NCBI GenBank assembly: GCA_016213775.1
Contig: JACQZR010000077.1
Coordinates: forward strand, 1 to 64,000
Source: Acidobacteriota bacterium
Lineage (GTDB): Bacteria > Acidobacteriota > Terriglobia > Bryobacterales > Bryobacteraceae
Direction of reading: 5' to 3'
DNA: 64,000 nucleotides
Below the pieces are notes generated by a model, which saw only the letters and a list, made by a program, of their open reading frames with translations, was not told the origin of the DNA and made no database searches. The position numbers were made by a program, and so were the translations under genes. Of the stretch, positions 8,210 to 17,021 are shown piece after piece. The stretch's first letter is position 1. Every line of letters begins with the position of its first letter.

Positions 8210-10638
8210 TCGTCTCTTAGTCCTGCGTACTTCGCAATGAGTTTTTTCAAACCATATCCAGGGAAACTGACCGTCAGCTTGGCGTCAGGCCCTTCCCCTT
8301 CTTTCCGGACGATAGTGCCTTTCCCATAAGTTGGGTGGACAATGCTCGACCCGGGATGTAACTTACCCTTTTTCACTGGCGGCTTTCCACCAACCGGCCG
8401 CTGTTGCGTTACCGGCGGCGCCTGGCGCGGCGGCGGTGTACGCTCTGCCTGCGGCGGCTGCTCCGAATCGGAAAACAGGGAATGCTGCGCGGGTGGGCTT
8501 TTCGCTGCAGGCGCCACTGGCGGCGTACGATTGGCAAACGGCCTCGGATCGGCGCCACGCTCCTTGAAAAAATGTGCGACGTTCTCTACGGAATTATACG
8601 TCTTCCCGGTGTAGAGATTCTTGCGGGCGCTATGGCGCACCTCGTATTGTTCACTGAACAGTTCGACATCGCCGCGGCCGCCATACGACCCGTAGCTGGC
8701 CGCACCGCCCAGCTTCTTCAGCAGATTCGGCGGGACCTCTCGCAAGAACCGGGAGGCGATGGAAGGCTCAGCCGGCCCGCCGCCAAAGCGTCTGCGGGCG
8801 CGCGCCCAACTCAAATAAAGCCGCACTTCGGCGCGGGTCATTCCAACGTAGCAGAGGCGGCGCTCTTCCTCGATCATTGAGGGTGAATCAATGGAACGTA
8901 TGTGAGGGAAGAGGCCCTCTTCCAGGCCCGCAATGAAGACGACGGGGAACTCGAGGCCTTTGGCATTGTGAATCGTCAGAAGGGAAATCTGCGAGCGCTC
9001 ATCCACCTGGTCGGCATCACTGACCAGGGCCGCGTGATCGAGGAAGGCGGCGATGTTCTCGCCACGCTCGGAGGCTTCAGCGGCGGCGTTCACCAATTCG
9101 TTGATGTTGTCGATACGGCCTTCGGCATCCTCGCTCTTGTCCATCTCGAGCATGCGGATGTAGCCCGTCTTCTCGATCACCGCGTCGATGACTTGATTCA
9201 CAGGGCGGTCGGAGATGTTGCGTAGATCAACGATCAGATCGCGGAAGGCATTGAGGGCTGCTTCAGCCCGTGCTCCCAACTGGCGCGCCTCCACCATCTG
9301 GCCGAGCGCATCCCACAGGCACAGCTCATTGTGAACGGCGTATGCGTCCAACTGCTCCACTGTGCTCTTGCCGATGCCACGCGCGGGGGTGTTGACGATG
9401 CGCAGGAAGCCCATGTTGTCAGTGGGCGTCAACAGGATGCGCAGATAGGCCAGCATATCCTTGATTTCGGCACGCTGGTAGAAACTCAATCCGCCGACGA
9501 CGTTGTACTTCTTGCCGTAGCGGCGGAGTGCTTCTTCAATCTGACGCGACTGGAAATTGGTGCGATAGAGCACGGCGAAGTGCGCATCGGGGTCGCGCTT
9601 CATGGTGCGGTCAATCGTCTCGGCGATCCAGAGGGCCTCGTTCTCCCCGTCGAGCGCTTCATACAGCGTGATGAGATCGCCGGGGGCGCCCGCGGTCCAC
9701 AGCGTTTTGCCCTTGCGCTCGATGTTGTTGGCCACCACCGCGCCGGCAGCTTCGAGGATTGACTTGGTGGAGCGGTAGTTCTGCTCCAGACGGATGACCT
9801 TGGCTTGGCCGAAGTCCTTTTCAAAGTCGAGGATGTTGCGGATGTCGGCTCCGCGCCAGCTATAGATGGACTGGTCTTCATCGCCAACCACACAGACGTT
9901 GTTGCGGCCGCCGGCGAGCAGCCGCATCAGGTCGTACTGATTGCGGTTCGTGTCCTGATACTCGTCAATCATCAGGTAGTGGATGCGGTCGTTCCAATAC
10001 TGACGAGTGCCTGCATCGTGTTCCAGCAGGCGCACGGTTTCCAGAAGCAGGTCGTCGAAATCCATTGCGTTGGCTGTTCGCAGGGCGCCTTCGTAGCGTT
10101 CGTACAACACCGACACGTTCTTCGACACCGGATCGCGCGCCTGGTTCGCCATCTCTTCCGGCGAAGTCTTGGCGCACTTGGCTTTGCTGATCATGGAAAG
10201 CGCGCTTCGCGGGGGCAGTGCTTTGTCGTCAATGGCGAGTTGCTTGTAGATGGACTTGAGCAGCCGCACCTGATCGTCGTCGTCGTAGATGGTGAAATTG
10301 CGGGTGAAGTTGGGGCGGATATCGGCGAGTTTTTCGCCGTTTCGCCGCAGCAGACGAACGCAGAAGGAATGGAAGGTGGAAACGGTGGGGCCTTCGCCGG
10401 GGACCCTGCCTTCGAGCAGCTTCTTCACGCGTTCGCGCATTTCGCCCGCTGCTTTGTTGGTGAAGGTGACAGCAAGCAGGTTCCAGGGCGCAATCCCGCA
10501 TTCGCAAATCATGTGTGCCATGCGATGCGTGATGACGCGGGTTTTTCCGCTGCCCGCGCCGGCCAATATGAGCAATGGCCCCTCGACGTGGCGGACAGCT
10601 TCCATTTGTTGGGGATTGAGCCCCGCCAGGAAATCCAT
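8206..10638 (-). CDS. uvrD: UvrD/PcrA-type superfamily 1 DNA helicase
   Basis: An 810-residue 3'-5' helicase, start set at the ATG giving MDFLAGLNPQQMEAV, where family similarity begins; an in-frame extension to 10731 runs through a repeat and looks untranslated. Motifs: Walker A LAGAGSGKT (about 25-33), motif II DEYQDTN, motif III GDEDQSIYSWRGADI, motif IV QNYRST, motif V TIHNAKGLEFPVVF, motif VI VGMTRAEVRLYL. The last ~55 residues (HPGSSIVHPTYGKGTI...) form the Tudor-like C-terminal domain that in PcrA/UvrD binds RNA polymerase, fitting a role in repair and transcription-coupled processes. A Pro/Gln-rich linker precedes it. Confidence 0.93.
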   Translation of the reverse strand: MDFLAGLNPQQMEAVRHVEGPLLILAGAGSGKTRVITHRMAHMICECGIAPWNLLAVTFTNKAAGEMRERVKKLLEGRVPGEGPTVSTFHSFCVRLLRRNGEKLADIRPNFTRNFTIYDDDDQVRLLKSIYKQLAIDDKALPPRSALSMISKAKCAKTSPEEMANQARDPVSKNVSVLYERYEGALRTANAMDFDDLLLETVRLLEHDAGTRQYWNDRIHYLMIDEYQDTNRNQYDLMRLLAGGRNNVCVVGDEDQSIYSWRGADIRNILDFEKDFGQAKVIRLEQNYRSTKSILEAAGAVVANNIERKGKTLWTAGAPGDLITLYEALDGENEALWIAETIDRTMKRDPDAHFAVLYRTNFQSRQIEEALRRYGKKYNVVGGLSFYQRAEIKDMLAYLRILLTPTDNMGFLRIVNTPARGIGKSTVEQLDAYAVHNELCLWDALGQMVEARQLGARAEAALNAFRDLIVDLRNISDRPVNQVIDAVIEKTGYIRMLEMDKSEDAEGRIDNINELVNAAAEASERGENIAAFLDHAALVSDADQVDERSQISLLTIHNAKGLEFPVVFIAGLEEGLFPHIRSIDSPSMIEEERRLCYVGMTRAEVRLYLSWARARRRFGGGPAEPSIASRFLREVPPNLLKKLGGAASYGSYGGRGDVELFSEQYEVRHSARKNLYTGKTYNSVENVAHFFKERGADPRPFANRTPPVAPAAKSPPAQHSLFSDSEQPPQAERTPPPRQAPPVTQQRPVGGKPPVKKGKLHPGSSIVHPTYGKGTIVRKEGEGPDAKLTVSFPGYGLKKLIAKYAGLRDE

Positions 10639-10666
10639 GCCAGTGTGACGGTGATTGACTTCGAGA

Positions 10667-10714
10667 AGTGAATCTCTGTTTATTGTGGCATACTCCAGAC
10701 AAGTGAGCGGCATG
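10667..10714. repeat. Direct repeat copy A (upstream of the ART-like gene)
   Basis: About 47 bases that recur at 11821-11867. The core ttgtggcatactccagacaag (21 bases, 10683-10703) is identical in both copies; the flanks differ at only a few positions, plus one indel. Copy A even keeps the ATG corresponding to the sigma-factor start in copy B (10712-10714), but out of frame with any gene. Together the copies bracket a single gene, suggesting duplication of an ancestral uvrD/sigma intergenic site. Confidence 0.85.
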
Positions 10715-10733
10715 ATAGGATGGTCAGCCAACC

Positions 10734-11798
10734 ATGGCGAAGAACCATCTTCTGGGGTTTCTCGAAGACCTCAAGGCAGTCAACCCGGATTTCCGGGCAT
10801 CGACGAGCAGTTTGAAAGGGTTGATCCAGCACCTGGAGCGCACGGTCACTTCGCCTCAGCCGTTGACGTACTCGGGCGCCGTGGGTCACTGTAAGCAACA
10901 GGGTGACGCGCGCATTGCGAAGTACCGCCCCGCCATCGAGCGGATGGTTTCAGTTTGGGGACACGGCGGCATCCGGCCGTATCCGGCGATCCGAACTGGC
11001 GCCAGCCTGAAGCACGGCGGAATCAAGCGGCTATGTTTTCGCGGGGACGACCGGCCGCCCGATCTCATTTTCGCCGGCGGTTTTACCAAACGAGTGGCGG
11101 ATGCAAAGCCCAAGTACCGCGGATATCAAATGGCGAACACCGCCTTTAGTACAGCCGCCGATCCTGTCCGTGACCCAATCCAAGGGTTCTCGCGGGCAGG
11201 CGATCTCGACCCCGACTCTGCCGTCTGTATCACGCCGGATTTCCGTGTTGCGGCCTTGTTCCCGCTGCCGACGACGCCCGAACGGCTTCAACAGTCATGC
11301 TTTATCTACCTCGTCTACGTGGAGAGCGGCTACAACACGAATGCGCGCCAGGTGCTGGATGCACTGGAGGGGCTCTCGAAACTGACGCAGTTCGAGGGGA
11401 CCGAAGCCCCAGGTGCGATTCCGAAGGCGCAACTCCATCAGGTCCGAATACAAGATATTCAACAGAACCTCTATGGCCGTGAACTGGCGACCGATTCCAT
11501 TCCGCCGAGTTCCATCTGTGGAGCCTTTCGCGTGACGCGGACATGGGCCACAGTGAAGCACGCCAGGCAATGGTTAGAGGGGGCCGAGATACGGGTGCCG
11601 ACCGGGGCGGACTATAAGGACGGCGGGAGCTTCAGAGTGGTGCAATGGATTCCGAATCCGAAGGCGGCCTATCCTTCGGAAGCCTATAAAACGGCGGTCG
11701 AGGAACTTGCGAAGGAGATGGCCGGTCCGATGGCCAACGGCGATGGGTTCCGGCTTCCGGTCCACACCGACGGTTACGCCGCTTCTACGGCTACTTAG
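10734..11798 (+). CDS. Orphan protein resembling a pertussis/cholera-type ADP-ribosyltransferase
   Basis: A 354-residue soluble protein without signal peptide or membrane segment. Residues 101-117 (CFRGDDRPPDLIFAGGF) match the first strand of ADP-ribosyltransferase toxins, where a Arg-x-Asp-x-Arg-x-Pro-x-x-Ile-Phe pattern holds NAD. AVCITPDF (163-170) sits where the STS strand is expected, CFIYLVYVESG (189-199) fits the following YVY strand, and EGTEAPGAIPKAQLHQVRI (221-239) resembles the catalytic Glu plus PGGIP loop. Which Glu (221 or 224) would be catalytic is unclear, and STS is not conserved. The N-terminal ~95 residues are unrecognised. It stands between direct repeats. Function is inference. 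Confidence 0.55.
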   Translation: MAKNHLLGFLEDLKAVNPDFRASTSSLKGLIQHLERTVTSPQPLTYSGAVGHCKQQGDARIAKYRPAIERMVSVWGHGGIRPYPAIRTGASLKHGGIKRLCFRGDDRPPDLIFAGGFTKRVADAKPKYRGYQMANTAFSTAADPVRDPIQGFSRAGDLDPDSAVCITPDFRVAALFPLPTTPERLQQSCFIYLVYVESGYNTNARQVLDALEGLSKLTQFEGTEAPGAIPKAQLHQVRIQDIQQNLYGRELATDSIPPSSICGAFRVTRTWATVKHARQWLEGAEIRVPTGADYKDGGSFRVVQWIPNPKAAYPSEAYKTAVEELAKEMAGPMANGDGFRLPVHTDGYAASTAT

Positions 11799-11820
11799 CT
11801 GCGTCATAGGACGGCTGATG

Positions 11821-11867
11821 AGTGGATCTCCGTTTGTTGTGGCATACTCCAGACAAGCGGCGGCATG
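11821..11867. repeat. Direct repeat copy B (5' end of the ECF sigma gene)
   Basis: The second copy of the ~47-base repeat at 10667-10714. It covers the presumed promoter and the ATG of the ECF sigma factor gene (start 11865), including a CATACT hexamer (11843-11848) that could be a -10 element; no good -35 is seen. The gap between copies is about 1.1 kb and contains only the ART-like gene. Confidence 0.85.
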
Positions 11868-12446
11868 GACGCGCAAACCACGAGCTACGAATTGATTGAG
11901 CGCTTCCGGTCGGGAGACCAGGAGGCGTTTGCGGTGCTCTATGAGCGCTACCGTGCGAGGCTCACCGTTCTGATCCACTACCGGATGGGCGAGGCACTGT
12001 CCCAACGTTACGAAGTGAGCGATCTGCTGCAGGAGGTGTTCCTCCGTGCGTCCACCGACTTGCAGAGATTTGAGTATCAAGCTCCGGGGAGTTTCTTCCG
12101 CTGGCTGGCACGGATTGCGGGGCATGTGATCGTTGACGCAGCGCGTCATGAGGATCGCGCCAAGCGCGACGGCGGGGTTGCGGTGAGGTTTCGCAGCGAG
12201 TCCAATCCGGGGGGCCACGAACCTGTTGACTCGCTCACCCCGAGCCGCGTCCTGCGCGAAGGCGAAGATGTGGCGAGGCTGTTGTCGCGGCTGGACGCTC
12301 TGCCTGAGGACTACCGCACGGTGATTCTGCTATCCAAATTCGAAGGGCTAGCGACCGCGGCGGTTGCCGAGCGGATGGGAAGGACTCGCGAGCAAGTGGC
12401 GCTGCTTCTGCACCGGGCACTCAAGCGGTATCGCGAGCTGACATGA
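11865..12446 (+). CDS. ECF-subfamily RNA polymerase sigma factor
   Basis: A 193-residue sigma-70-family factor. Region 2 spans about 10-90 (LIERFRSGDQEAFAVLYERY, DLLQEVFLRA, FFRWLARIAGHVIVDAARH) and region 4 the last ~55 residues (LPEDYRTVILLSKFEG, RMGRTREQVALLLHRALKRYREL). An acidic/loop linker of about 40 residues separates them. The stop overlaps the start of the following Ser/Thr kinase gene by four bases, the arrangement seen in kinase-associated ECF groups of Acidobacteria and Planctomycetes, in which kinase phosphorylation is thought to control sigma activity. The target promoter is not known. Confidence 0.9.
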   Translation: MDAQTTSYELIERFRSGDQEAFAVLYERYRARLTVLIHYRMGEALSQRYEVSDLLQEVFLRASTDLQRFEYQAPGSFFRWLARIAGHVIVDAARHEDRAKRDGGVAVRFRSESNPGGHEPVDSLTPSRVLREGEDVARLLSRLDALPEDYRTVILLSKFEGLATAAVAERMGRTREQVALLLHRALKRYRELT

Positions 12447-14770
12447 GCACAAACGATTCATTGATTGGCCGGGCCATTGCGGATTGGGTGGACCGGCGAG
12501 CGGCAGGCGAGCACCCTGCGCTGGACGAGTACTGCGCGCAGTATCCGGACATCGCCGCGGAATTGCGCCCCCAGTTGGAAGCATTTGAGTCTATGAGCGG
12601 AAGGGTGACGGCGGATCTGCCAGCGGCGGCTTCCCGAATACCGGATCAGCTTTCCGGCTACCGGGTGGTGAAGGAACTGGGTTCGGGCGGTATGGGCAGC
12701 GTGTATCTCGCGATGGACGACAAGTTGGGCAGACCTGTTGCGATCAAGATGCTGGCGGCGCGGCATCAGGCGAATGAACGCTTGCGGGAGCGGTTTCTGC
12801 AGGAGGCGCGCGCCCTGGCGAAGCTGTCGCACCCGAACATCGTACGCATTTACGGGTTGGGGCCGGATCATGAGCCGCCGCACTTCGTCATGGAGTACGT
12901 CGAAGGACGCCCGTTCACGGATGCGGTGGCGAAACTGTCGCTGATGGAGCGGATGCGGTTGCTGCTGCCGGTGGTTCGCGCAGTGGAGTTTCTGCACCGG
13001 CGGAGTTTTGTTCATCGGGATTTGAAGCCCGCCAACATTCTGGTGGATCAAACGTTTGAAACAAAAGTGGTGGACTTTGGTCTGGCGCTGGAAGTGGAGA
13101 ACGAGAGTGAAGGTAGGCTCACTCGGTCGGGAGAAGCGCTGGGAACACCGTGGTACATGTCGCCCGAGCAGGTGCGCGGAGAGCACGTGGATGCCCGGAC
13201 GGATGTCTTCTCGCTCGGTGTTGTCCTTTACGAAATGCTGACGGGGTCACCTCCGTTTCGCGAACGCGACTGGCAGGCGCAGGTGCGCAGCGTATGCGAA
13301 GTGGAACCGGCTTTGCCGCGCCGGTTGAACCGCGAGGTGCCCGGAGCACTGCAGGATATCTGTCTGCAGGCACTGGAAAAGGACGCGAACCGCCGTTACG
13401 CTACCGCGGCCGAACTGGCTCGCGATCTGGAACGGTTTCTAGCGGGCGAACCGGTTCTGGCCGCGCCGTCCTCGTATGCGGTTCGGGCAGCGGCGCAAAT
13501 CCGCGCGCATCAGGAAGAGATTGAGCGCTGGCAGGCAGATCACGTGGTGTTGCCTTTAGAATATGAACGGCTCAAGCACGCCTACGCGAAGCTGAGCGAG
13601 CGCGAGGACTCCTGGATCCTGGAGGCGCGCAGTTTGTCGTTGCCGCAAGTGGCGCTCTATTTCGGCGGATGGATGCTGCTGGCAGGGGCGCTTCTGGTGT
13701 CCCTGCTGCAGAGGTCTGGGTGGAATGGTCCGGCCGCGGCCGTCCTGGTGTGGGTGGCTGCGGCGGTTCCGCTGGCGCTTGGCGTCCGCTACTGGAGGGA
13801 ACGCCGGCTGCGGATCGCGATTGGATTCCTGCTCTCCTTCTGCCTGATGCTGCCCTTCGCGTGGCTGTTCACGCTGCCTGCTTTTCCGCAGCGGGAACAA
13901 TGGGAGCCGCTGCTCCGCTGGAAGGATTTCCGGCGCGTGTGGGATCTGCGGCTAATCACGAATGCGCAACTGTGGTGGGCGCTGCTGTTGTCGATGCCGG
14001 CGTATTTCGGATTGCGGCGGTTTACGCGGGCGCCAGTCTTCTCCCTGCTGATGGCTGTGTCGATGGCGTTGTTGAGCATCGTCACGCTGCTCCGGCTGGG
14101 GATGCTGGAGTGGCTCTCGGAAGATACGGGGCGCGTGTTTCTCAACCTGCTTCCGGCGGCGTTTGTGTTCTTTGCCAGCGGGTTTGCTCTGGAGCGCAGC
14201 GGAAAATCCTCCGACGCCGGGTACTTCTATCCAGTGGGTGTGGGTTTCACGTTGCTGGGGCTCAGCGGTCTGGCCGGTTTTCACGACCCATACGCGCAAT
14301 GGCTGAAGGAGACGTTTCCGTTCACGCGGGGCCAGGTGGAGTACCTGTTCCTGATCAACGCCGGTATCTACCTGGTGCTGCAGGAACTGTGTGATCGCTT
14401 CGGTACGGATTTGTTGAAACGCGTCGGAAGAGCATTCCGGTTTGTGCTCCCCGGACATGTGCTGGGGAGCCTGTTGTTCCTTGGGATGTCGGCTAGCGTC
14501 CAGCAAAAGTGGCAGGCGGAAGCGCGTCTGTTTGAAGTGCTGTTGCCGTTGGTGGCGGCAGGGTTTGTCTTTGTCAGCATCCCAAAGCAGATGAAGAATT
14601 TCTTTGCGATGGGATTGCTCTTCTTTGCCATTGGCGTTATCCGTTTGGCGAACGACTGGTTGTCCAATCAGGCTGCATGGCCGCTGGTTCTGGTGGTGTG
14701 CGGCACTGGCCTGATGCTGCTGGCAGCCAACTACGCACGAGTATTTTTGAAATTTCGTAGAGGGAAGTGA
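12443..14770 (+). CDS. Membrane Ser/Thr protein kinase coupled to the ECF sigma factor
   Basis: A 775-residue protein. Residues 1-70 form a short N-terminal region typical of sigma-linked kinases (DEYCAQYPDIAAEL). The Hanks-type kinase domain covers about 72-335: glycine loop LGSGGMGSVY (79-88), Lys102, catalytic HRDLKPAN (Asp193), DFG 211-213, and GTPWYMSPEQ. A coiled stretch (350-390) leads to a C-terminal half with about ten hydrophobic helices from residue ~402, a polytopic sensor domain I do not recognise. It overlaps the sigma gene by ATGA and probably transmits a membrane signal to it. Confidence 0.9.
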   Translation: MSTNDSLIGRAIADWVDRRAAGEHPALDEYCAQYPDIAAELRPQLEAFESMSGRVTADLPAAASRIPDQLSGYRVVKELGSGGMGSVYLAMDDKLGRPVAIKMLAARHQANERLRERFLQEARALAKLSHPNIVRIYGLGPDHEPPHFVMEYVEGRPFTDAVAKLSLMERMRLLLPVVRAVEFLHRRSFVHRDLKPANILVDQTFETKVVDFGLALEVENESEGRLTRSGEALGTPWYMSPEQVRGEHVDARTDVFSLGVVLYEMLTGSPPFRERDWQAQVRSVCEVEPALPRRLNREVPGALQDICLQALEKDANRRYATAAELARDLERFLAGEPVLAAPSSYAVRAAAQIRAHQEEIERWQADHVVLPLEYERLKHAYAKLSEREDSWILEARSLSLPQVALYFGGWMLLAGALLVSLLQRSGWNGPAAAVLVWVAAAVPLALGVRYWRERRLRIAIGFLLSFCLMLPFAWLFTLPAFPQREQWEPLLRWKDFRRVWDLRLITNAQLWWALLLSMPAYFGLRRFTRAPVFSLLMAVSMALLSIVTLLRLGMLEWLSEDTGRVFLNLLPAAFVFFASGFALERSGKSSDAGYFYPVGVGFTLLGLSGLAGFHDPYAQWLKETFPFTRGQVEYLFLINAGIYLVLQELCDRFGTDLLKRVGRAFRFVLPGHVLGSLLFLGMSASVQQKWQAEARLFEVLLPLVAAGFVFVSIPKQMKNFFAMGLLFFAIGVIRLANDWLSNQAAWPLVLVVCGTGLMLLAANYARVFLKFRRGK

Positions 14771-14843
14771 AATCCCGCTTCTTCCGTGACGCTGTTCCAG
14801 GTGAGGCCGCTCAAGAATGGCGGCTCATCGAAAGAGGAACAAT

Positions 14844-15407
14844 ATGAAGAACTCACTCGCGGGAATGGCTCTGGCGGTGGCTGGAGTTTTGTTGACCGGC
14901 TGCTCTCCCATCAACTTCCTGTACCCACTGTTTGAAGACAGACGGGACTTGGCCGAGGACGCGGACATCGGAGGGACATGGGTGGCCGACAACGACAAGT
15001 GGACGTTCCGGAAACTGCCCGACGGGACCTACTCGCTTACATGGACCAATGGCAAGGAGACGGAAGAGCGCGCGGCTGCTCTCGTCCGGATTTCGAATTA
15101 TCTCTTCCTGGACATGGCATCGCAGGAAGAGGGTACGGCGATTCGCGGACATGAATTCCTGATGGTTCGGAGCCAGGGGGACCAGTTGGAGGTTGCGGGG
15201 ATCGACGCGAAATGGCTGGAAGCGAAGCTCACCAGGGAGAGGGCATTGCCATTTGAGAAGCCGTGCGTCAATAAGGACGGCAAGAACAAACGCTGCGCTC
15301 ACGTGGTGACTGCCGGGACAGCCGATCTGCAGAATTTCCTACTGCGGCACGCGGGCGACAGTGCCGCGTTTCCGGAATGGTCCACGCTGAAACGAGCCGG
15401 ACTCTAA
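14844..15407 (+). CDS. Predicted lipoprotein of unknown function
   Basis: A 187-residue protein starting at ATG 14844 with AGAGGA six bases upstream; an in-frame extension to 14817 is less likely. The leader MKNSLAGMALAVAGVLLTGC has a lipobox (LTGC), so the mature protein should be lipid-anchored. The rest is hydrophilic with a beta-rich GGTWVADNDKWTFRKLPDGTY segment reminiscent of small lipocalin-like lipoproteins, and two cysteines near the C-terminus (KPCVNKDGKNKRCAHV). It follows the kinase gene by 73 bases and may share its signal. Its stop overlaps the convergent MerR-TPR gene by four bases. Confidence 0.75.
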   Translation: MKNSLAGMALAVAGVLLTGCSPINFLYPLFEDRRDLAEDADIGGTWVADNDKWTFRKLPDGTYSLTWTNGKETEERAAALVRISNYLFLDMASQEEGTAIRGHEFLMVRSQGDQLEVAGIDAKWLEAKLTRERALPFEKPCVNKDGKNKRCAHVVTAGTADLQNFLLRHAGDSAAFPEWSTLKRAGL

Positions 15408-16945
15408 CGGCCACGCAACTTCTTTTTCGCAAGGGCGGTCTTCTGTTGGCGCGCGGCGAGGACGCAATCGGGATCGATGCGGGCGATCTCGTTCAACAAC
15501 TGCGCTGCCTTGGCGTTACCTTCCTGATCGAGGATGAGGTACAGCGCATAGCAGGAGTAGAGTCGTGACATGCTCAGCGAGATCTTGGCCAAAACCGGCA
15601 GTTTGCGTTCGGAAAGGGCACGAAACTCTTCATAGATCTCGCGTGCTTCTTTCTCGGCGGGCCGATTGAGGCGCAACGGATCGGAGAAGTAGAGCATATC
15701 GAGGAGCGCATTCAAGCGGACTTTACGCAGCAGACCGGGATTGCCGGCGGATTCCTTGATCGCTTCCACTGCCAGACGTGAGCGGCGCACAACGGCATCG
15801 AGCAGCCGCGCGGCGTCGGCCGATTCGTAAGCCTGGGCCGTGAGCGCCTGACACAGTCGGATCTTCGCCATCGGATTGGACCCGCGGGCAATCACTTCCT
15901 CCAGGAATGAGATGGCTTCCGGGAGGCGTCCGAGATTCGTCAGTGCCAGGCCGAGCGAGGCGGCTGCGTTCGCATCGCCCGGTTGTACCCGCAGGATCTC
16001 CTGCGCCGCCTGGTGCAACCGGCTCCAATCGGAGCTGACGTTGGAGGCGCGGACCAGGTTTTGGAGCGCTTCCAGGTCGTGCGGATTCTGATCGAGCCGG
16101 CGCAGTAGCAGATCCATTTCGCGGAACAAGCCCATCTTCTGCAGGAATGTCCGGCTGGGGAAGATGTACCTGCGGTTTGGACCAAGGAACATGTAGCCGG
16201 GCTTGCGAAGCCGGTCGAGGAACAGGTGATGGAGAGCATCGCGGCGGCGGTGGGCGCCGAATCGCTCCAGGCTGGAAAAGAGGCGCGCCACATGTGGAGC
16301 GGCTTCCTTACTGTCGCTGAGGCTGTGGAGGTTCTTGAGGAACTGGTCGAACTCGATGCTCGCCTCCTTGTCCACGGACAAAGCCAAGGTTTGGAATTGT
16401 TCAATGGATGCCCCACTGCGGAGACCGTCCCAGAGCGCGCGGAGCGCCTCGAGCGTATCGGCGGATATGAATTCGCGCCCGTTGCGTTTTTCCGAACGAA
16501 GCACGTTGGCGACCAGCAACTTTTCCACCCACTCGCGCGGCGGCGGCGGATCGATGCGGTCGGCCACCTCGCTGATCGGAATGAGCGCATTTGCCTGATC
16601 GCCGAACACGGCCTGCAGCGGGGACTGCGCGGTTTGCGCGAGGCCGTGGCGAATCGCCCTTACGTCATAATTATGGCGCCGGAACAAGACAACGATTTCA
16701 TCGAGGCTGAGGCGCTGGTGGCGCTGGAGGTTGTGGACCATGTCGATCAGTTCAATGGTGGAGCTTGGATAGAGGGCCGACGTCCGGCTGGTGCGCACGG
16801 GTTGCGGCAACAGTTCCTTGCGCAGGTAATAGTGGACCGTCTGGCGGTGGATGCCGGTCCTTTGCAGGATGGTTTTGATCGTCACATAGCGCGGCGTAGG
16901 GCTAGCCGGCTTGGCAACGGGGCCAGGCAATCGAACAACACTCAT
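15404..16945 (-). CDS. MerR-type HTH regulator fused to a TPR-like helical repeat domain
   Basis: A 513-residue protein. The N-terminal ~18-90 region is a MerR winged helix (YVTIKTILQRTGIHRQTVHYYLRKELLP, then LYPSSTIELIDMVHNLQRHQRLSLDEI). A second region near 120-180 (ISEVADRIDPPPPREWVEKLLVANVL) looks like another HTH or effector part. From about 270 on the protein is helical with TPR-like periodicity (VQPGDANAAASLGLALTNLGRLPEAISFLEEVI). Such a long helical C-terminus is unusual for MerR proteins. A GAGGTGAT ribosome site abuts the ATG. Confidence 0.8.
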   Translation of the reverse strand: MSVVRLPGPVAKPASPTPRYVTIKTILQRTGIHRQTVHYYLRKELLPQPVRTSRTSALYPSSTIELIDMVHNLQRHQRLSLDEIVVLFRRHNYDVRAIRHGLAQTAQSPLQAVFGDQANALIPISEVADRIDPPPPREWVEKLLVANVLRSEKRNGREFISADTLEALRALWDGLRSGASIEQFQTLALSVDKEASIEFDQFLKNLHSLSDSKEAAPHVARLFSSLERFGAHRRRDALHHLFLDRLRKPGYMFLGPNRRYIFPSRTFLQKMGLFREMDLLLRRLDQNPHDLEALQNLVRASNVSSDWSRLHQAAQEILRVQPGDANAAASLGLALTNLGRLPEAISFLEEVIARGSNPMAKIRLCQALTAQAYESADAARLLDAVVRRSRLAVEAIKESAGNPGLLRKVRLNALLDMLYFSDPLRLNRPAEKEAREIYEEFRALSERKLPVLAKISLSMSRLYSCYALYLILDQEGNAKAAQLLNEIARIDPDCVLAARQQKTALAKKKLRGR

Positions 16946-16974
16946 ATCACCTCACAGGTCCGCATGACCAGAGG

Positions 16975-17015
16975 ATTATAACCGAACTGTCCAACACCAC
17001 CATATAGTTTGTCCA
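16975..17015 (-). promoter_or_regulatory. Probable promoter and operator of the MerR-TPR gene
   Basis: On the minus strand a TATAAT hexamer (16975-16980) lies 29 bases before the ATG of the MerR-TPR gene. No consensus -35 is visible at 17 bases. Two copies of TGTCCA (plus-strand 16988-16993 and 17010-17015) lie upstream in the same orientation, 22 bases apart; they could bind a regulator, but this is inference. Confidence 0.4.
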
Positions 17016-17021
17016 GCGGCG

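Noticed and set aside
11574-12218. 214-codon minus-strand frame over the sigma factor gene
   Set aside because: It runs through repeat copy B and antisense to a well-supported sigma factor; no motif.
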